Positions 10,067 through 18,747 are shown, counted from the first letter of the stretch. The stretch: 57,002 nucleotides of DNA from SAR324 cluster bacterium REDSEA-S27_B3 (GCA_001627865.1 LUQO01000077.1:1-57002); one strand, 5' to 3'. Program-made: numbers and translations. Notes: generated by a model from the sequence alone, not told the origin.

Positions 10067-10750
10067 ATGTTGAATGAAATAATGCGCGGTCTTGCTGATC
10101 ACCAGCCGCTGAAAAACACACAAATGCGGAAACATGCCTCAGTGTTGATCCCATTGCTGGAATGTGAAGGAGGGCTGCATGTTATGCTTACACAGCGTTC
10201 CAGAGAAATGCGTTCACACCCCGGACAGGTTTCGTTTCCAGGCGGGAAGCAGGACATCGATGACGCTGATTCTCTGCATACGGCACTCCGTGAAACTCAG
10301 GAAGAAATTGGGCTGCATCCGGAAAAAGTGGAAATTATCGGTTCGCTGGATCAAATTCTCTCACTGCATTATTATCTGGTTACACCGTTTGTCGGGCTTA
10401 TTCAGGACGATTTTGTAGCTGTGCCCAATTCTGATGAAATTGAGTCTGTGTTCAAGGTGCCCCTTGCCTTTTTTATGAAAAGTGACAATCACTGGTCAGA
10501 GGAAAAGAAAACAACTTCGTCCATTATGCTGGTGCATCATTTTGAGTATCAGGGCTTTGACATCTGGGGCCTGACGGCCAAATTGATTTTACGGCTGCTG
10601 GAGGTCGGACTGGGGCATGTTCCGGATTTTCCGGTGCATCATCCGGATTCTCCAACCTGGATGGAACGCACACTGGAATACTGCGGGGAAGAACTTGTTT
10701 TTGAATCAGAACCTCTCAGCCATCCTGAACAAAGGAAGGTACATCGATAA
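10067..10750 (+). CDS. CoA pyrophosphatase-type NUDIX hydrolase
   Basis: 227 residues from ATG 10067; an in-frame TTG at 10061 would overlap the preceding stop, so ATG is preferred. The extended motif LTQRS..RSHPGQVSFPGGK is the hallmark of the CoA-hydrolysing NUDIX group (NudL/YeaB type). It runs into the NUDIX box GKQDIDDADSLHTALRETQEEIGL-like region, shown here as REtxEEiG. Members cleave CoA or acyl-CoA to 3',5'-ADP and phosphopantetheine. The 3' end overlaps the convergent GspF-like gene by 45 bases. Confidence 0.9.
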   Translation: MLNEIMRGLADHQPLKNTQMRKHASVLIPLLECEGGLHVMLTQRSREMRSHPGQVSFPGGKQDIDDADSLHTALRETQEEIGLHPEKVEIIGSLDQILSLHYYLVTPFVGLIQDDFVAVPNSDEIESVFKVPLAFFMKSDNHWSEEKKTTSSIMLVHHFEYQGFDIWGLTAKLILRLLEVGLGHVPDFPVHHPDSPTWMERTLEYCGEELVFESEPLSHPEQRKVHR

Positions 10751-11875
10751 AAGAAATCCCAATATTCCGGCTGCGATCACAATCATCAAAACCGGCTCAA
10801 TCAGTGTATTGATCCAGGACAGAATTTTTTTCAGTGATTCCTGGTTTTGCATGCCGATACGCGCAAAACTCGAAGGCAGGTGACCGCTTGATTCGCCCAG
10901 CGCCACCAGTTTTACAAACATCGGGGAAAAAAACGTAACCATCGCATAAGCTTCGTGCAGCGGGATTCCGGAATCAACTGCTTCCCTTACCGGACTAATT
11001 CTCCTTCGCAGCAGACGGGGAAGCATCTCTTCTGCCAGCACCAGGGCCTCCTGCAGGTGAACTCCTGTGCTGAGCATGATTTCCATTCCCCTGCTGTAAA
11101 ACAGCAGTCGAACCTTTTCCTGCAGGTGCCGGCCTCCCGGGATCAGATTCAGCAGCCAATGCCATCCCATTGTTCTGTAAACAGCATAAATAATTGCTGT
11201 GAACAGCAGCGTTCCGAGAATCCAGCCTGTCGGATTGAAGCGCAATGAGTCGCTTAAATCCATCAGCAGCCTGGTCATCCAGAACAAATCTTCTCCCAGT
11301 CCCACGTACATGCGCTTGAACATCGGTACAATAAAAACAATACTTCCCAATGACAGGCTTATGAAAATAAAGAAAATCACCAGAGGGTAATTCAACAGCC
11401 GTTTCTGTTCCTGAATGATTGTTTCCTGAAACTGGTAAAATTCAAGCAGCATACCCATAACATCAGTCAGCTTTCCTGAGCTTTCTGCCACTTCAATCAT
11501 TTTTCCCAAAATAGACGGGAAGGCCTGATAACGCTGCAAGGCCGCATTCAAAGATAGACCGCTCCGCAAATCATGACGCGCACGGCAGAGCAGAAAGCAC
11601 AAAACACGGTCCTTTTGCTCCTGTATGGCGAAACTGAAGGCGTCATCCAGTTCTACTCCGGATTTCAGAAGTCGGTGCAGCTGCAGCAGAAATTCTGTGA
11701 CCTCGCTGTTGCTTAAAACTTTGTTCAGACTGGACTGCTGGATTTTCCAGAAGCGAACCCTGAAAAAACCCTCTTGCTGCAGATGCTCTCTGGCTTCAGT
11801 CTGATTAGGCGATTCCAATGCGCCTTCATGAGGATTTCCGTGCTTATCGCTTCCTTCCCAGTAAAAGTGTGCCAT
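10706..11875 (-). CDS. Type II secretion / type IV pilus inner-membrane protein, GspF/PilC-like
   Basis: 389 residues from ATG 11875. The N-terminus MAHFYWEGSDKHGNPHEG fits the family's usual MPxFxYxAxDxxGxxxxG start better than the longer frame from 11917. Two T2SF domains follow, each with cytoplasmic helices and membrane segments: FLLQLHRLLKSGVELDDAF, then a segment YPLVIFFIFISLSLGSIVFIV; later RGMEIMLSTGVHLQEAL, then ending in PVLMIVIAAGILGFLLSMYLPLF. It would form the inner-membrane platform of a pilus or secretion machine. No ATPase or pilin genes flank it. A second homologue lies at the right edge. Confidence 0.88.
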   Translation of the reverse strand: MAHFYWEGSDKHGNPHEGALESPNQTEAREHLQQEGFFRVRFWKIQQSSLNKVLSNSEVTEFLLQLHRLLKSGVELDDAFSFAIQEQKDRVLCFLLCRARHDLRSGLSLNAALQRYQAFPSILGKMIEVAESSGKLTDVMGMLLEFYQFQETIIQEQKRLLNYPLVIFFIFISLSLGSIVFIVPMFKRMYVGLGEDLFWMTRLLMDLSDSLRFNPTGWILGTLLFTAIIYAVYRTMGWHWLLNLIPGGRHLQEKVRLLFYSRGMEIMLSTGVHLQEALVLAEEMLPRLLRRRISPVREAVDSGIPLHEAYAMVTFFSPMFVKLVALGESSGHLPSSFARIGMQNQESLKKILSWINTLIEPVLMIVIAAGILGFLLSMYLPLFRMAERF

Positions 11876-12350
11876 CTCTGTATTTGTGTAAGGAACTCTT
11901 GACTCAAGAGTTCGCATAAGATACTGATTTTATTGTCTATGGTTTGTCATCTCGACCGAAGAGAGAGATCTTATATAGTGCTGATATTGTACAAGATCCC
12001 TCACAAACATCCGGGATGACACGACAAAACTCGTGACTGATGAGTAAGGAGATTGAACTTCAAGCATGTCATATACACCTTTAAATTTTTGCTTACAAGA
12101 CTAAAGTACCGAAAATACAATTTTTGTTAATCAAGAAAACTTCTTTGTCCCAAGATGGAAAATGATTAAGAAAGAAAAACTAAAATGCAGAAATAACTTG
12201 CATTGAAGTTAATGCAAATGTACGTTTGTAGTTTGTTGAATGAGGGATTCTTTCAGACTGTTCTGGAAACTGCCGGTATTTTCTGGAAGAATCATGGTCG
12301 TGAAACGGTAGTTATTCCGTTTTCACTGGATAATCATTAAAAGGAGTAAC
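11876..12350. other. Intergenic region with REP-like element and promoter of barrel gene
   Basis: A 475-base gap between divergent genes. A REP-like composite spans about 11945-12023: GTCATCTCGACCGAAGAGAG at one end and an inverted GGGATGACA at the other. An AT-rich stretch follows (12060-12260). A good ribosome site AAAAGGAG precedes ATG 12351. A short dyad GAAACGG...CCGTTTTC occurs near 12300-12327. No gene is seen. Confidence 0.6.
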
Positions 12351-12983
12351 ATGAAAAAAATTGTTCTTACCATATCTGCGTTTTTAACAATGACCTCTTA
12401 TGTTTTTGCTGCAGATTCTGCCGGGAACAGGGCTGATAGCATTATTATGTTAGCTGTCTCCGGCGGTATACATCCGGCGAGCATTGTCGCCCCGCCTGCA
12501 AGGCTGGGCGTGTTTTTAGGTTCAGACTGGATGCTGGGACTTGATTCGGGGAGTGCCAATTATTCTTCATCATCCGGAGGTTCTAAAGGTACAGCTACCT
12601 ATACCAACCAGGGTCTGATTGCAAGATATTTCATTGGAAACTCTTTTAATGTGCTGGCCGGATACCACATGAGAAATTATGACGCAACAGTAACATCAAC
12701 GGACAGTTCCGGATCTGCAACACTGAACCTAAAAGCCAACGCGAATGTAGCAACCTTGACTATAGCAAATCACTGGTTAATGGACTGGGGATTATGGATT
12801 GGATATGACTGGCTTTTATTAGGTAACGCTCTGAGTACAAAATCTGAAGCAACAGTCACTACTTCAGGATCAATTGGTGATATTAATAAAGCAAAAAAGG
12901 ATTCTGAGGCATTAGGTGATCTGGTAAATGCTGTTTCTGCTTCAAGCGGAGTTCTGGTGCTTTCCGTAGGCTTCGCGTTTTGA
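12351..12983 (+). CDS. Small outer-membrane beta-barrel protein (putative)
   Basis: 210 residues. A signal peptide (1-20, ending VFA/AD) follows a strong AAAAGGAG ribosome site. Alternating hydrophobic strands (LIARYFIGNSFNVLAGYHMR, WLMDWGLWIGYDWLLLG) and a C-terminal VLVLSVGFAF ending in Phe are the usual signs of an outer-membrane barrel recognised by BamA. Ser/Thr/Gly-rich stretches would form loops. No named family is recognised. A damaged paralogue follows immediately, sharing the GNSFN, W.ADWG..IG.DW and C-terminal patterns. Confidence 0.8.
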   Translation: MKKIVLTISAFLTMTSYVFAADSAGNRADSIIMLAVSGGIHPASIVAPPARLGVFLGSDWMLGLDSGSANYSSSSGGSKGTATYTNQGLIARYFIGNSFNVLAGYHMRNYDATVTSTDSSGSATLNLKANANVATLTIANHWLMDWGLWIGYDWLLLGNALSTKSEATVTTSGSIGDINKAKKDSEALGDLVNAVSASSGVLVLSVGFAF

Positions 12984-13135
12984 ATATTTCTTAAATCACA
13001 CCAAAGCACAGTAATTGCATACATAGTCCAGCCAAAATCATGATGTCCTCTGGATTTCTTTCCTGAGGGCATCATTACTCACTTAATCTGCTGCAGCAGA
13101 TAAAATATTTCATAGGAAGATAGAGGCATCCAATC

Positions 13136-13701
13136 ATGGACAGGAGGATTCTTTTTTACAGAAAACTGTGCATTCTGTGCCTTTCGTTTTTATTTTACGG
13201 AAGTCTTTCATTTGCACAGGATGTAGGCGGTTTGGCAGGTGGTTCAGCAACAAACAGGTTGAACAGGGCACCGGGAAGTATGATTATTCTTACACCGATT
13301 ACAGCGAATCAACAGGCTATTCAACAAGATCTCAAACCATCAACTTCAGCACTACTGAGTTCAATGGAAGATTCTACGTAGGCAATTCATTCAATATCCC
13401 GTTTGCTTATGCCATTTATGAAATTACTTATCCGGACTGGGTTTATTCAGGTGTCAGTTATGACATTGAGTATTCAATTACGCAGTTTAACTACGGAATT
13501 GGCAACGAATGGACAGCTGACTGGGGGGGATACTTTGGAATTGACTGGTACCTGACAGGCAGTAAGCTGAGTGACAAAATAACAGTCACCCATAAGTCCG
13601 GCACAGAAACTTCGGCGACATCGGCTGCGGCAAATAAAACAGCAACTGATATCAAAGCCTTCACCGGAATGTTTGTAGTAACCTACGGCTTTGGCTTCTG
13701 A
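13136..13701 (+). pseudogene. Frameshifted paralogue of the barrel protein
   Basis: A start and signal peptide (LCILCLSFLFYGSLSFAQD) are read from ATG 13136. The body of the barrel (KYDYSYTDYSES, FYVGNSFNIP, GNEWTADWGGYFGIDWYLTG, VTYGFGF end) is in another frame that stays open to 13701. The frame change falls near 13245-13270. There the short direct repeat AACAGGTTGAACAGG suggests a deletion, because about 30-40 residues present in the intact upstream paralogue are missing between the two parts. It is either a pseudogene or a sequencing error combined with a shortened protein. Confidence 0.7.
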
Positions 13702-13744
13702 GAGTTGCAGCAGATTCCTCTATTTGCAAGGTCTTCTTTAGTAT

Positions 13745-14119
13745 TCAAAACTTTTCCAGAATTTTTTCTGACCATTCCGGAGGAAAGACAGAGCTCCGGA
13801 CTTCTGTTAAAATTGACTCAATAGTCTCCGAATCATCCACCGGAAGCAGGACACGCACCCCTTTATGAAAGCCTATTCCTTTCGGAACTTCAGTGGCACG
13901 GTTTGTCCGGCTGTAATGAACCCCCTTCCCGGCGATCCATTCGATTACTAACTCACCAAACAGCAGCTGAATCTGCCGGATGTTATCCTTTGTATCAATC
14001 CAGAGAAAACCATGCGCGTCTATTCGATTTTCACACTCCAATGTCAGCTGGTATAAGCCGTCCACCAGTTCCTCTGATTTTTTGGTACTGATCACATAAA
14101 ATTGACATCCTTTAGTCAT
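13745..14119 (-). CDS. Conserved-looking hypothetical protein
   Basis: 124 residues, not recognised. It has no signal peptide or membrane segment and looks like a small soluble alpha/beta domain. Notable segments are HGFLWIDTKDNIRQIQLLFGELVIEW and PKGIGFHKGVRVLLPVDD. It lies convergent to the broken barrel gene and divergent from dapB. The coding frame is clean over its length, and codon use resembles its neighbours, so it is probably real. Confidence 0.6.
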   Translation of the reverse strand: MTKGCQFYVISTKKSEELVDGLYQLTLECENRIDAHGFLWIDTKDNIRQIQLLFGELVIEWIAGKGVHYSRTNRATEVPKGIGFHKGVRVLLPVDDSETIESILTEVRSSVFPPEWSEKILEKF

Positions 14120-14270
14120 TCGATGCTCCGTGTCTTGTCTTTTTTAATGATTTCACTGATCATGCAGTTATAACATTGAATTTACCGCAGAATTTGCATC
14201 AAGATCTAATCAGCATTAGAGAATACAAGTTGATCCGCCATATCTGTAACATTTATAATCATCTGCATTC

Positions 14271-15005
14271 ATGAGTCTTATACGCGTATTAATCAACGGC
14301 TCCAAAGGCCGGATGGGGCTGGAGTCCGTGAAGGCTGTCAGCGAGGATCCCGAGCTGGAGCTGGTGGCCCAGACTGATCTGGACGACAACCTCTCAGAAA
14401 CTATCAAACATACAAACGCTCAGGTTGTTATTGACTTCACCACCGCGGCGGTTGTGATGAAAAACGCCACAGAAATAATCAAATCCGGTGCGAGACCTGT
14501 GATCGGCACCAGCGGACTGCTTCCGGAACAGGTCTCAGAACTTCAGTCGCTTTGTGAAAAACATCAGAACGGCGGAGTAATCGCTCCAAATTTCGCCATC
14601 GGCGCTGTGTTGATGATGAAGTACGCTCAAGATGCCGCCAGATATTTTCCAAACGCGGAAGTGATTGAACTGCATCATGACCGTAAAGCAGACGCACCAT
14701 CCGGAACCGCGGTCAAAACTGCGAATCTGCTGGCTGAATCAAGGAATTCTGTTCCTGGCAAAATAGACGAAAAAGAAATTCTTACGGGTGCACGAGGTGC
14801 CAACGCGGAAGATATTCGTATCCACTCAGTCAGGCTTCCTGGACTTGTCGCGCATCAGGAAGTGATTTTCGGAGGACAAAGCCAGACTCTGAAAATCAGG
14901 CATGATTCAATTCACCGCGACTCATTTATGCCCGGAGTCTGCCTTGCCTGCAAAAAAGTCATTCATCTGAAAGAACTGGTGTATGGACTGGAGCACCTGC
15001 TCTGA
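14271..15005 (+). CDS. dapB: 4-hydroxy-tetrahydrodipicolinate reductase
   Basis: 244 residues, slightly shorter than the E. coli enzyme (273). It reduces the product of DapA in lysine/diaminopimelate synthesis. The N-terminal dinucleotide motif is RVLINGSKGRMG. Also present are VIDFTTAAV, VIGTSGL and the catalytic/substrate motif ELHHDRKADAPSGTA with its His-His and Lys. The C-terminal VHQE-like segment is VAHQEVIFGG. It ends 1 base before the convergent recombinase gene. No other lysine genes are adjacent. Confidence 0.96.
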   Translation: MSLIRVLINGSKGRMGLESVKAVSEDPELELVAQTDLDDNLSETIKHTNAQVVIDFTTAAVVMKNATEIIKSGARPVIGTSGLLPEQVSELQSLCEKHQNGGVIAPNFAIGAVLMMKYAQDAARYFPNAEVIELHHDRKADAPSGTAVKTANLLAESRNSVPGKIDEKEILTGARGANAEDIRIHSVRLPGLVAHQEVIFGGQSQTLKIRHDSIHRDSFMPGVCLACKKVIHLKELVYGLEHLL

Positions 15006-15006
15006 T

Positions 15007-15933
15007 TCACTGTTTTTCTTCTACCGCTTGTTTCCTGCCCCGTGGATGAAGCTCATGATATACCTTGACAAAATCAGGCCGGTTTACATGCGCGTACTGC
15101 AGGGTTGCGTCCAGACTGACGTAACCGAACAATTCCTTTATATCAGACAGGTCAATCCCGTTCTGCAGCAAATGCACGGCAAATGAGTGCCGCAGAATTC
15201 TGGGATTGATGCAGCTGCTTATGCCGCAGCGCTGCGCGTGTTTTTTAATCATTGCCCAGAATCCAACCCTTGTCATGCGTGTGCCGTTGCGTCCCGGAAA
15301 CAGACATGAATCATCCGGATTCAGCAGACGGTTCTCCCTGGCCTGCTCAAGATAATTCCGCAGCACTTCCACAGCTTTTGTGGTAATAGGCACCATCCTT
15401 TCACGCTTGGAACGAACCTTTAAAAATTCCAGATCCAGAAACAGGTCCTCAACATCCAGTCCAAGCAGTTCATTAACTTTAAGCCCACTGGAATAAAGCA
15501 GTTCCAGCATTGCCCTGTCCCGCAAACCCAGATAATGATCCAAGGACGGGGACTCCAGCAATGCCACAACTTCTGGCGGCGAAAGTATTTCCGGCGCTTC
15601 AGGCAACACTTCCGGAAAACGCAGCTGATGTGCGGGACTAATTTTGATCAGACCGCTTAATTCAAGATGGTCAAGAAAGAGTTTAAGTGATGAAATGTGC
15701 CGTGCCAGTGTTCGCGGTTTATAGGATTGGCGCAGGTTATTAAGGTAGGATTCAAGATCTTCCGGACTTAGTTTGCGGATTTTTTCCAGCAGTTCCTGGC
15801 TGTCGTAATTATCCTCGTCTGTTTCCAGCCACTGTAAAAATTTACGCAGATCAAGGCGGTGACTCTGAATGCTGTTTGGCGCGTATTTTTTATTGCGCAG
15901 TGTGTCCAGAAACTCTGTAACCAGAGGCTTCAT
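15007..15933 (-). CDS. Xer-like tyrosine recombinase with altered catalytic residues
   Basis: 308 residues with the XerC/XerD layout: SAM-like core-binding domain (1-100), then catalytic domain (115-295). The nucleophile Tyr280 (ATLQYAHV), Lys176 (RSKRERMVP) and second Arg248 (ILRHSFAVHLL) are present. The first catalytic Arg of the usual GLRxSEL is Lys152 (SSGLKVNELLGL). The usual His three residues before Arg248 is Arg245. The usual His in LLGH is Tyr271 (LFGYVSLD). Loss of three catalytic positions means activity at dif is doubtful; it could need a partner, or act structurally. No integrase-type island cargo lies next to it. Confidence 0.9.
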   Translation of the reverse strand: MKPLVTEFLDTLRNKKYAPNSIQSHRLDLRKFLQWLETDEDNYDSQELLEKIRKLSPEDLESYLNNLRQSYKPRTLARHISSLKLFLDHLELSGLIKISPAHQLRFPEVLPEAPEILSPPEVVALLESPSLDHYLGLRDRAMLELLYSSGLKVNELLGLDVEDLFLDLEFLKVRSKRERMVPITTKAVEVLRNYLEQARENRLLNPDDSCLFPGRNGTRMTRVGFWAMIKKHAQRCGISSCINPRILRHSFAVHLLQNGIDLSDIKELFGYVSLDATLQYAHVNRPDFVKVYHELHPRGRKQAVEEKQ

Positions 15934-16000
15934 TTTAAATCAACTGGTCCAGTGGAATGAATGAAGAATGACTTGATGTATCTATCGTATGCACTGAGAG

Positions 16001-16191
16001 TGTGGAGAAGCCCGCAATGCCGTGTGTAAAAATGGGGCTTTTGTTACCTTGGCTCAACAAGGTGGAGTAATGTAGTAAAAGGTTCAGGCTTCCTGCTCAG
16101 TCAGGCATGCGCACCCCTTTCAGTGACGAACTCCTTTCAGATTATATCAGGTAGCAAAAGTTTTACAGCACGAACACCGCAGACTCCTTTC
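16001..16191 (-). ncRNA. ssrS: 6S RNA
   Basis: The minus strand folds into the 6S shape directly downstream of zapA, the position 6S RNA has in gammaproteobacteria. The closing stem pairs GCGGTGT (16180-16174), CGTG and GTAAAA with TTTTAC, CACG and GCATTGC (about 16014-16035). The next helix is CTTTTGCTACC with GGTAACAAAAG (one mismatch). The central bubble has TGATATAAT on one side. On the other, CCTTGTTGAGCCAAGG corresponds to the E. coli bubble hairpin. The terminal part GCGCATGCC...GAAGCCT also matches. The RNA would bind sigma-70 RNA polymerase as a promoter mimic. Ends are approximate. Confidence 0.85.
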
Positions 16192-16331
16192 ATAAGCAGA
16201 TAAAATTTTTTCAGTTTAAAATAACTTAAACAGAATATTTTGATTTTTTCAAACCTGACAATATATCAGCTAACACAAAAAAACAAACTATCTGTAAATA
16301 GCAAGTTCCGATTTGCCTTGGTTCCTTTGTA

Positions 16332-16628
16332 TTATTTGACTTCCAGAACTTTATCCAGTCGATAACATAAAGAATCCAGATCATCTTCAATACCATCGTA
16401 CTTTGAAACTCTTTTTTGGAGAGTCAGCAGTTTGTCAGCTAAATTCAAAGCAACAAGCAAAGCAATGCTTGATGGTCCAAAAGCTTCAGTTTGCTCTGAT
16501 ACTTCCTTGATCTGGGAATCAAGGAATTTCTCCACTTCACGCACATGTTCTTCACCATGCGGGCTGGAAATAGAGAAACGGTTGCCGCTGATATTGATCT
16601 GGTATTGTCTGCTTTCCTCTTCCGGCAC
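16332..16628 (-). CDS. zapA: Cell division protein ZapA
   Basis: 98 residues. ZapA binds FtsZ and bundles filaments at midcell. The N-terminal beta-rich part (YQINISGNRFSISSPHGEEHV, 9-29) is followed by the helix with the ALLVALNLADKLL pattern (about 56-68) and a C-terminal coiled coil. It is followed on the same strand by 6S RNA, matching the zapA-ssrS arrangement of proteobacteria. A 230-base divergent region separates it from the coiled-coil protein gene on the other strand. Confidence 0.92.
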   Translation of the reverse strand: MPEEESRQYQINISGNRFSISSPHGEEHVREVEKFLDSQIKEVSEQTEAFGPSSIALLVALNLADKLLTLQKRVSKYDGIEDDLDSLCYRLDKVLEVK

Positions 16629-16859
16629 TATAACTCCTTTGTCACTGACTGTTCTGTTTTCATCCGTCTAATGGCTGAATACCGGTAACATTTTGCTAGA
16701 CGTGCATCCTTTGTACCTGATGCTAAAATAAATGGAATGTGCTAAAGTTGTAAAACAATTATATTTTATAAAATAGTTTCTAACAGGTTTTTTTTCAGAA
16801 TGCAAACTGATTATTCCATAACTAGAAAAATTAATCCCATTTTGTTTTGAAAGCCGATT

Positions 16860-17753
16860 ATGAATACTCCACGTTTGAGTAAATTTAGCAAGGAGTCAAG
16901 ACAGGAATTTGGAGCGCTCCTTTTGCTGGATCATTTAATGAGTTATGAAATGCTTCAAGTTCAAAAAAAAGAAATTAATGAAATAGTCGATCAACTTGAA
17001 ATGGATGTGACTGAACTGAAAAAAATCTTTTTTCGTTCAGATGAACAGGAACAGGAACTGGATTACCTTGAAAACGAACTGAGAGAAGCAGAAGAGGTGC
17101 TTACGAATGTGGAAGAAGAGATTGAAGAAAATCGGCATTGCCGCCTGAATATTGCTCTTGCTGAAACTGATGACGAGGGTCTGGAGCCTTTGCTGAAATA
17201 TATGGAGGGGCGGGGTACCTTGACTGTAAGTGAAGATAATTATTATATCCCCACAGATAAAGGACATGATGTGTACCAGCAGCTGGTACAGCAGCTTGAG
17301 GCTTACGTTACACATTTTGAGGTCTATGCCTATGTGGATCTTGATCAGGGTATTTTCGGTGACGCTGAAACGGATTTGCTTGAAGGTGATAAATGGTCTG
17401 ATTTGCGTGTGGCGGTGGCCGAGCACAAGGGCATTGATCCATACAGGGTTGTTTTCCTGGCAATGCTGAGCGCGGAGACATTCTATGAAAATCCGGACTG
17501 GAAATTTGATTTATGCATGGGAACGCTTTTTGATGAAATGGATCAGATTGTACAGGACCAGCTGCATGTGGATGATCTGGGTTACAGTGACAGTGAGGGT
17601 ACGATTTCAGGAGATGATGTTGTTCGGGATGTTATTCAGCAGGGCAGCCAAATTGCCGCGGAAAGACGCCAGATGGAACAGCAGCTGGGAGAGAAAAAAC
17701 TTGTAGATAAAACTCCGGATGAGCAAGTCATCACAACAACCTATTTCTGGTAA
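16860..17753 (+). CDS. Coiled-coil hypothetical protein, unrecognised
   Basis: 297 residues, not assigned to a family. Residues about 30-95 form a strongly charged coiled coil (EINEIVDQLEMDVTELKKIF, then Glu-rich repeats). Residues 115-160 (RGTLTVSEDNYYIPTDKGHDVY) resemble a winged-helix turn. The rest is acidic (many Asp and Glu). There is no signal peptide or membrane segment, so it is probably cytoplasmic. Divergent from zapA and followed by an RbgA-type GTPase 28 bases after its stop, so it may be co-transcribed with a ribosome-assembly gene. Confidence 0.75.
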   Translation: MNTPRLSKFSKESRQEFGALLLLDHLMSYEMLQVQKKEINEIVDQLEMDVTELKKIFFRSDEQEQELDYLENELREAEEVLTNVEEEIEENRHCRLNIALAETDDEGLEPLLKYMEGRGTLTVSEDNYYIPTDKGHDVYQQLVQQLEAYVTHFEVYAYVDLDQGIFGDAETDLLEGDKWSDLRVAVAEHKGIDPYRVVFLAMLSAETFYENPDWKFDLCMGTLFDEMDQIVQDQLHVDDLGYSDSEGTISGDDVVRDVIQQGSQIAAERRQMEQQLGEKKLVDKTPDEQVITTTYFW

Positions 17754-17781
17754 ACAAAATTTTCCTGCCGCAGGCGGTAAA

Positions 17782-18678
17782 ATGGAAGCTCCTGAAACAC
17801 TGGGCAAATTTCGGGATACTCCGGATATCAACTGGTATCCCGGCCACATGCTCAAGGCCAGAAGAGAATTGGCTGCCCAGCTCAAGCGTGTTGATGTGGT
17901 GCTGGAACTGCGGGACGCCAGAATTCCTGTTTCATCAATAAATCAGGATTTTGAGGAACTGCTGGGACATAAAAGGCGCATTTTGCTTTTCAACAAAACT
18001 GCTCTGGCAGACCAGGAAGTCACAAGGATATGGGAAGAATGTTTCCGAAAACAGGAAACTCCGTTCCTGTTTATTGATGCAATAAAGAAGAGTCACCTTC
18101 AAAAAATATTGCCTCTTTCCCGTAAAATAATGCGGGAAAAATGGACATCGTTCCAGAAACGCGGTATTCGTCCTCCTTCCCTGAAGCTGCTGATCAGCGG
18201 TATTCCGAATGTCGGCAAATCCAGTTTGATCAACAGGCTTTCGGGACGAAAGGCAGCAGAAACAGGGCCTGCACCGGGAGTAACGAAACACCAGGACTGG
18301 ATCAAGCTGGGAAAGGATGTTGAACTTCTTGACACACCGGGAATACTGTGGCCAAAAATAGAGGATCGTGAAACCGGGTTGCGGCTGGCAATTACCGGCG
18401 CAATTAAAGACTCAATAGTCGGCACTTCGCTGTTGAGCATTTATTTAATTGGCAAATTAAAGCAAAAATTGCCTGAGAAATTAAAGCAGTGCTATCATTT
18501 GTCTCCTGAAGACCTTTTTTTGATGCCTGAAGATATACTGGAGAAAATCGCGGAAAAACGAGGCTGTCTGAAAAGCGGTGGTGTGATTGATCATCCACGC
18601 GTGGAGAATTTAGTACTTAAAGATTTCAGGCAGGGAAAATTGGGACGCATGAGTTTTGACCATCCGGATCAAGTTTAA
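17782..18678 (+). CDS. rbgA: Ribosome biogenesis GTPase, RbgA/YlqF type
   Basis: 298 residues from ATG 17782, chosen because AGGCGG lies just upstream and it avoids overlap with the previous gene. An in-frame ATG at 17719 would add 21 residues. It is a circularly permuted GTPase: WYPGHMLKARRELA and LELRDARIP first, then the G4-like NKTALAD, G1 GIPNVGKSS, and G3 LLDTPGIL. A C-terminal helical ANTAR-like domain follows. RbgA helps late 50S subunit assembly. NKTA replaces the usual NKxD, with the Asp two residues later, as in many members. Confidence 0.93.
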   Translation: MEAPETLGKFRDTPDINWYPGHMLKARRELAAQLKRVDVVLELRDARIPVSSINQDFEELLGHKRRILLFNKTALADQEVTRIWEECFRKQETPFLFIDAIKKSHLQKILPLSRKIMREKWTSFQKRGIRPPSLKLLISGIPNVGKSSLINRLSGRKAAETGPAPGVTKHQDWIKLGKDVELLDTPGILWPKIEDRETGLRLAITGAIKDSIVGTSLLSIYLIGKLKQKLPEKLKQCYHLSPEDLFLMPEDILEKIAEKRGCLKSGGVIDHPRVENLVLKDFRQGKLGRMSFDHPDQV

Positions 18679-18710
18679 TAAGCAGGATTTTTTGTAGAAT
18701 TGCTTTAGTC

Positions 18711-18747
18711 TCCCCTCGCCCCGACCCTCTCCCCTGGGGAGAGGGAA
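18711..18747. repeat. REP-like palindrome, CTCTCCCC type
   Basis: CCCTCTCCCC (18725-18734), a T, then GGGGAGAGGG (18736-18745), preceded by CCCCTCGCCCC. It lies between the convergent GTPase and rnr genes, so it could act as a two-way transcript end. The same type recurs at 30881-31070, 34295-34373 and 37801-37870. Confidence 0.8.

Noticed and set aside
16141-16146. TATAAT on the minus strand taken as a -10 promoter for a small RNA
   Set aside because: It falls inside the central bubble of the 6S RNA fold, where a promoter-like sequence is expected, and there is no good -35 at 17 bases.
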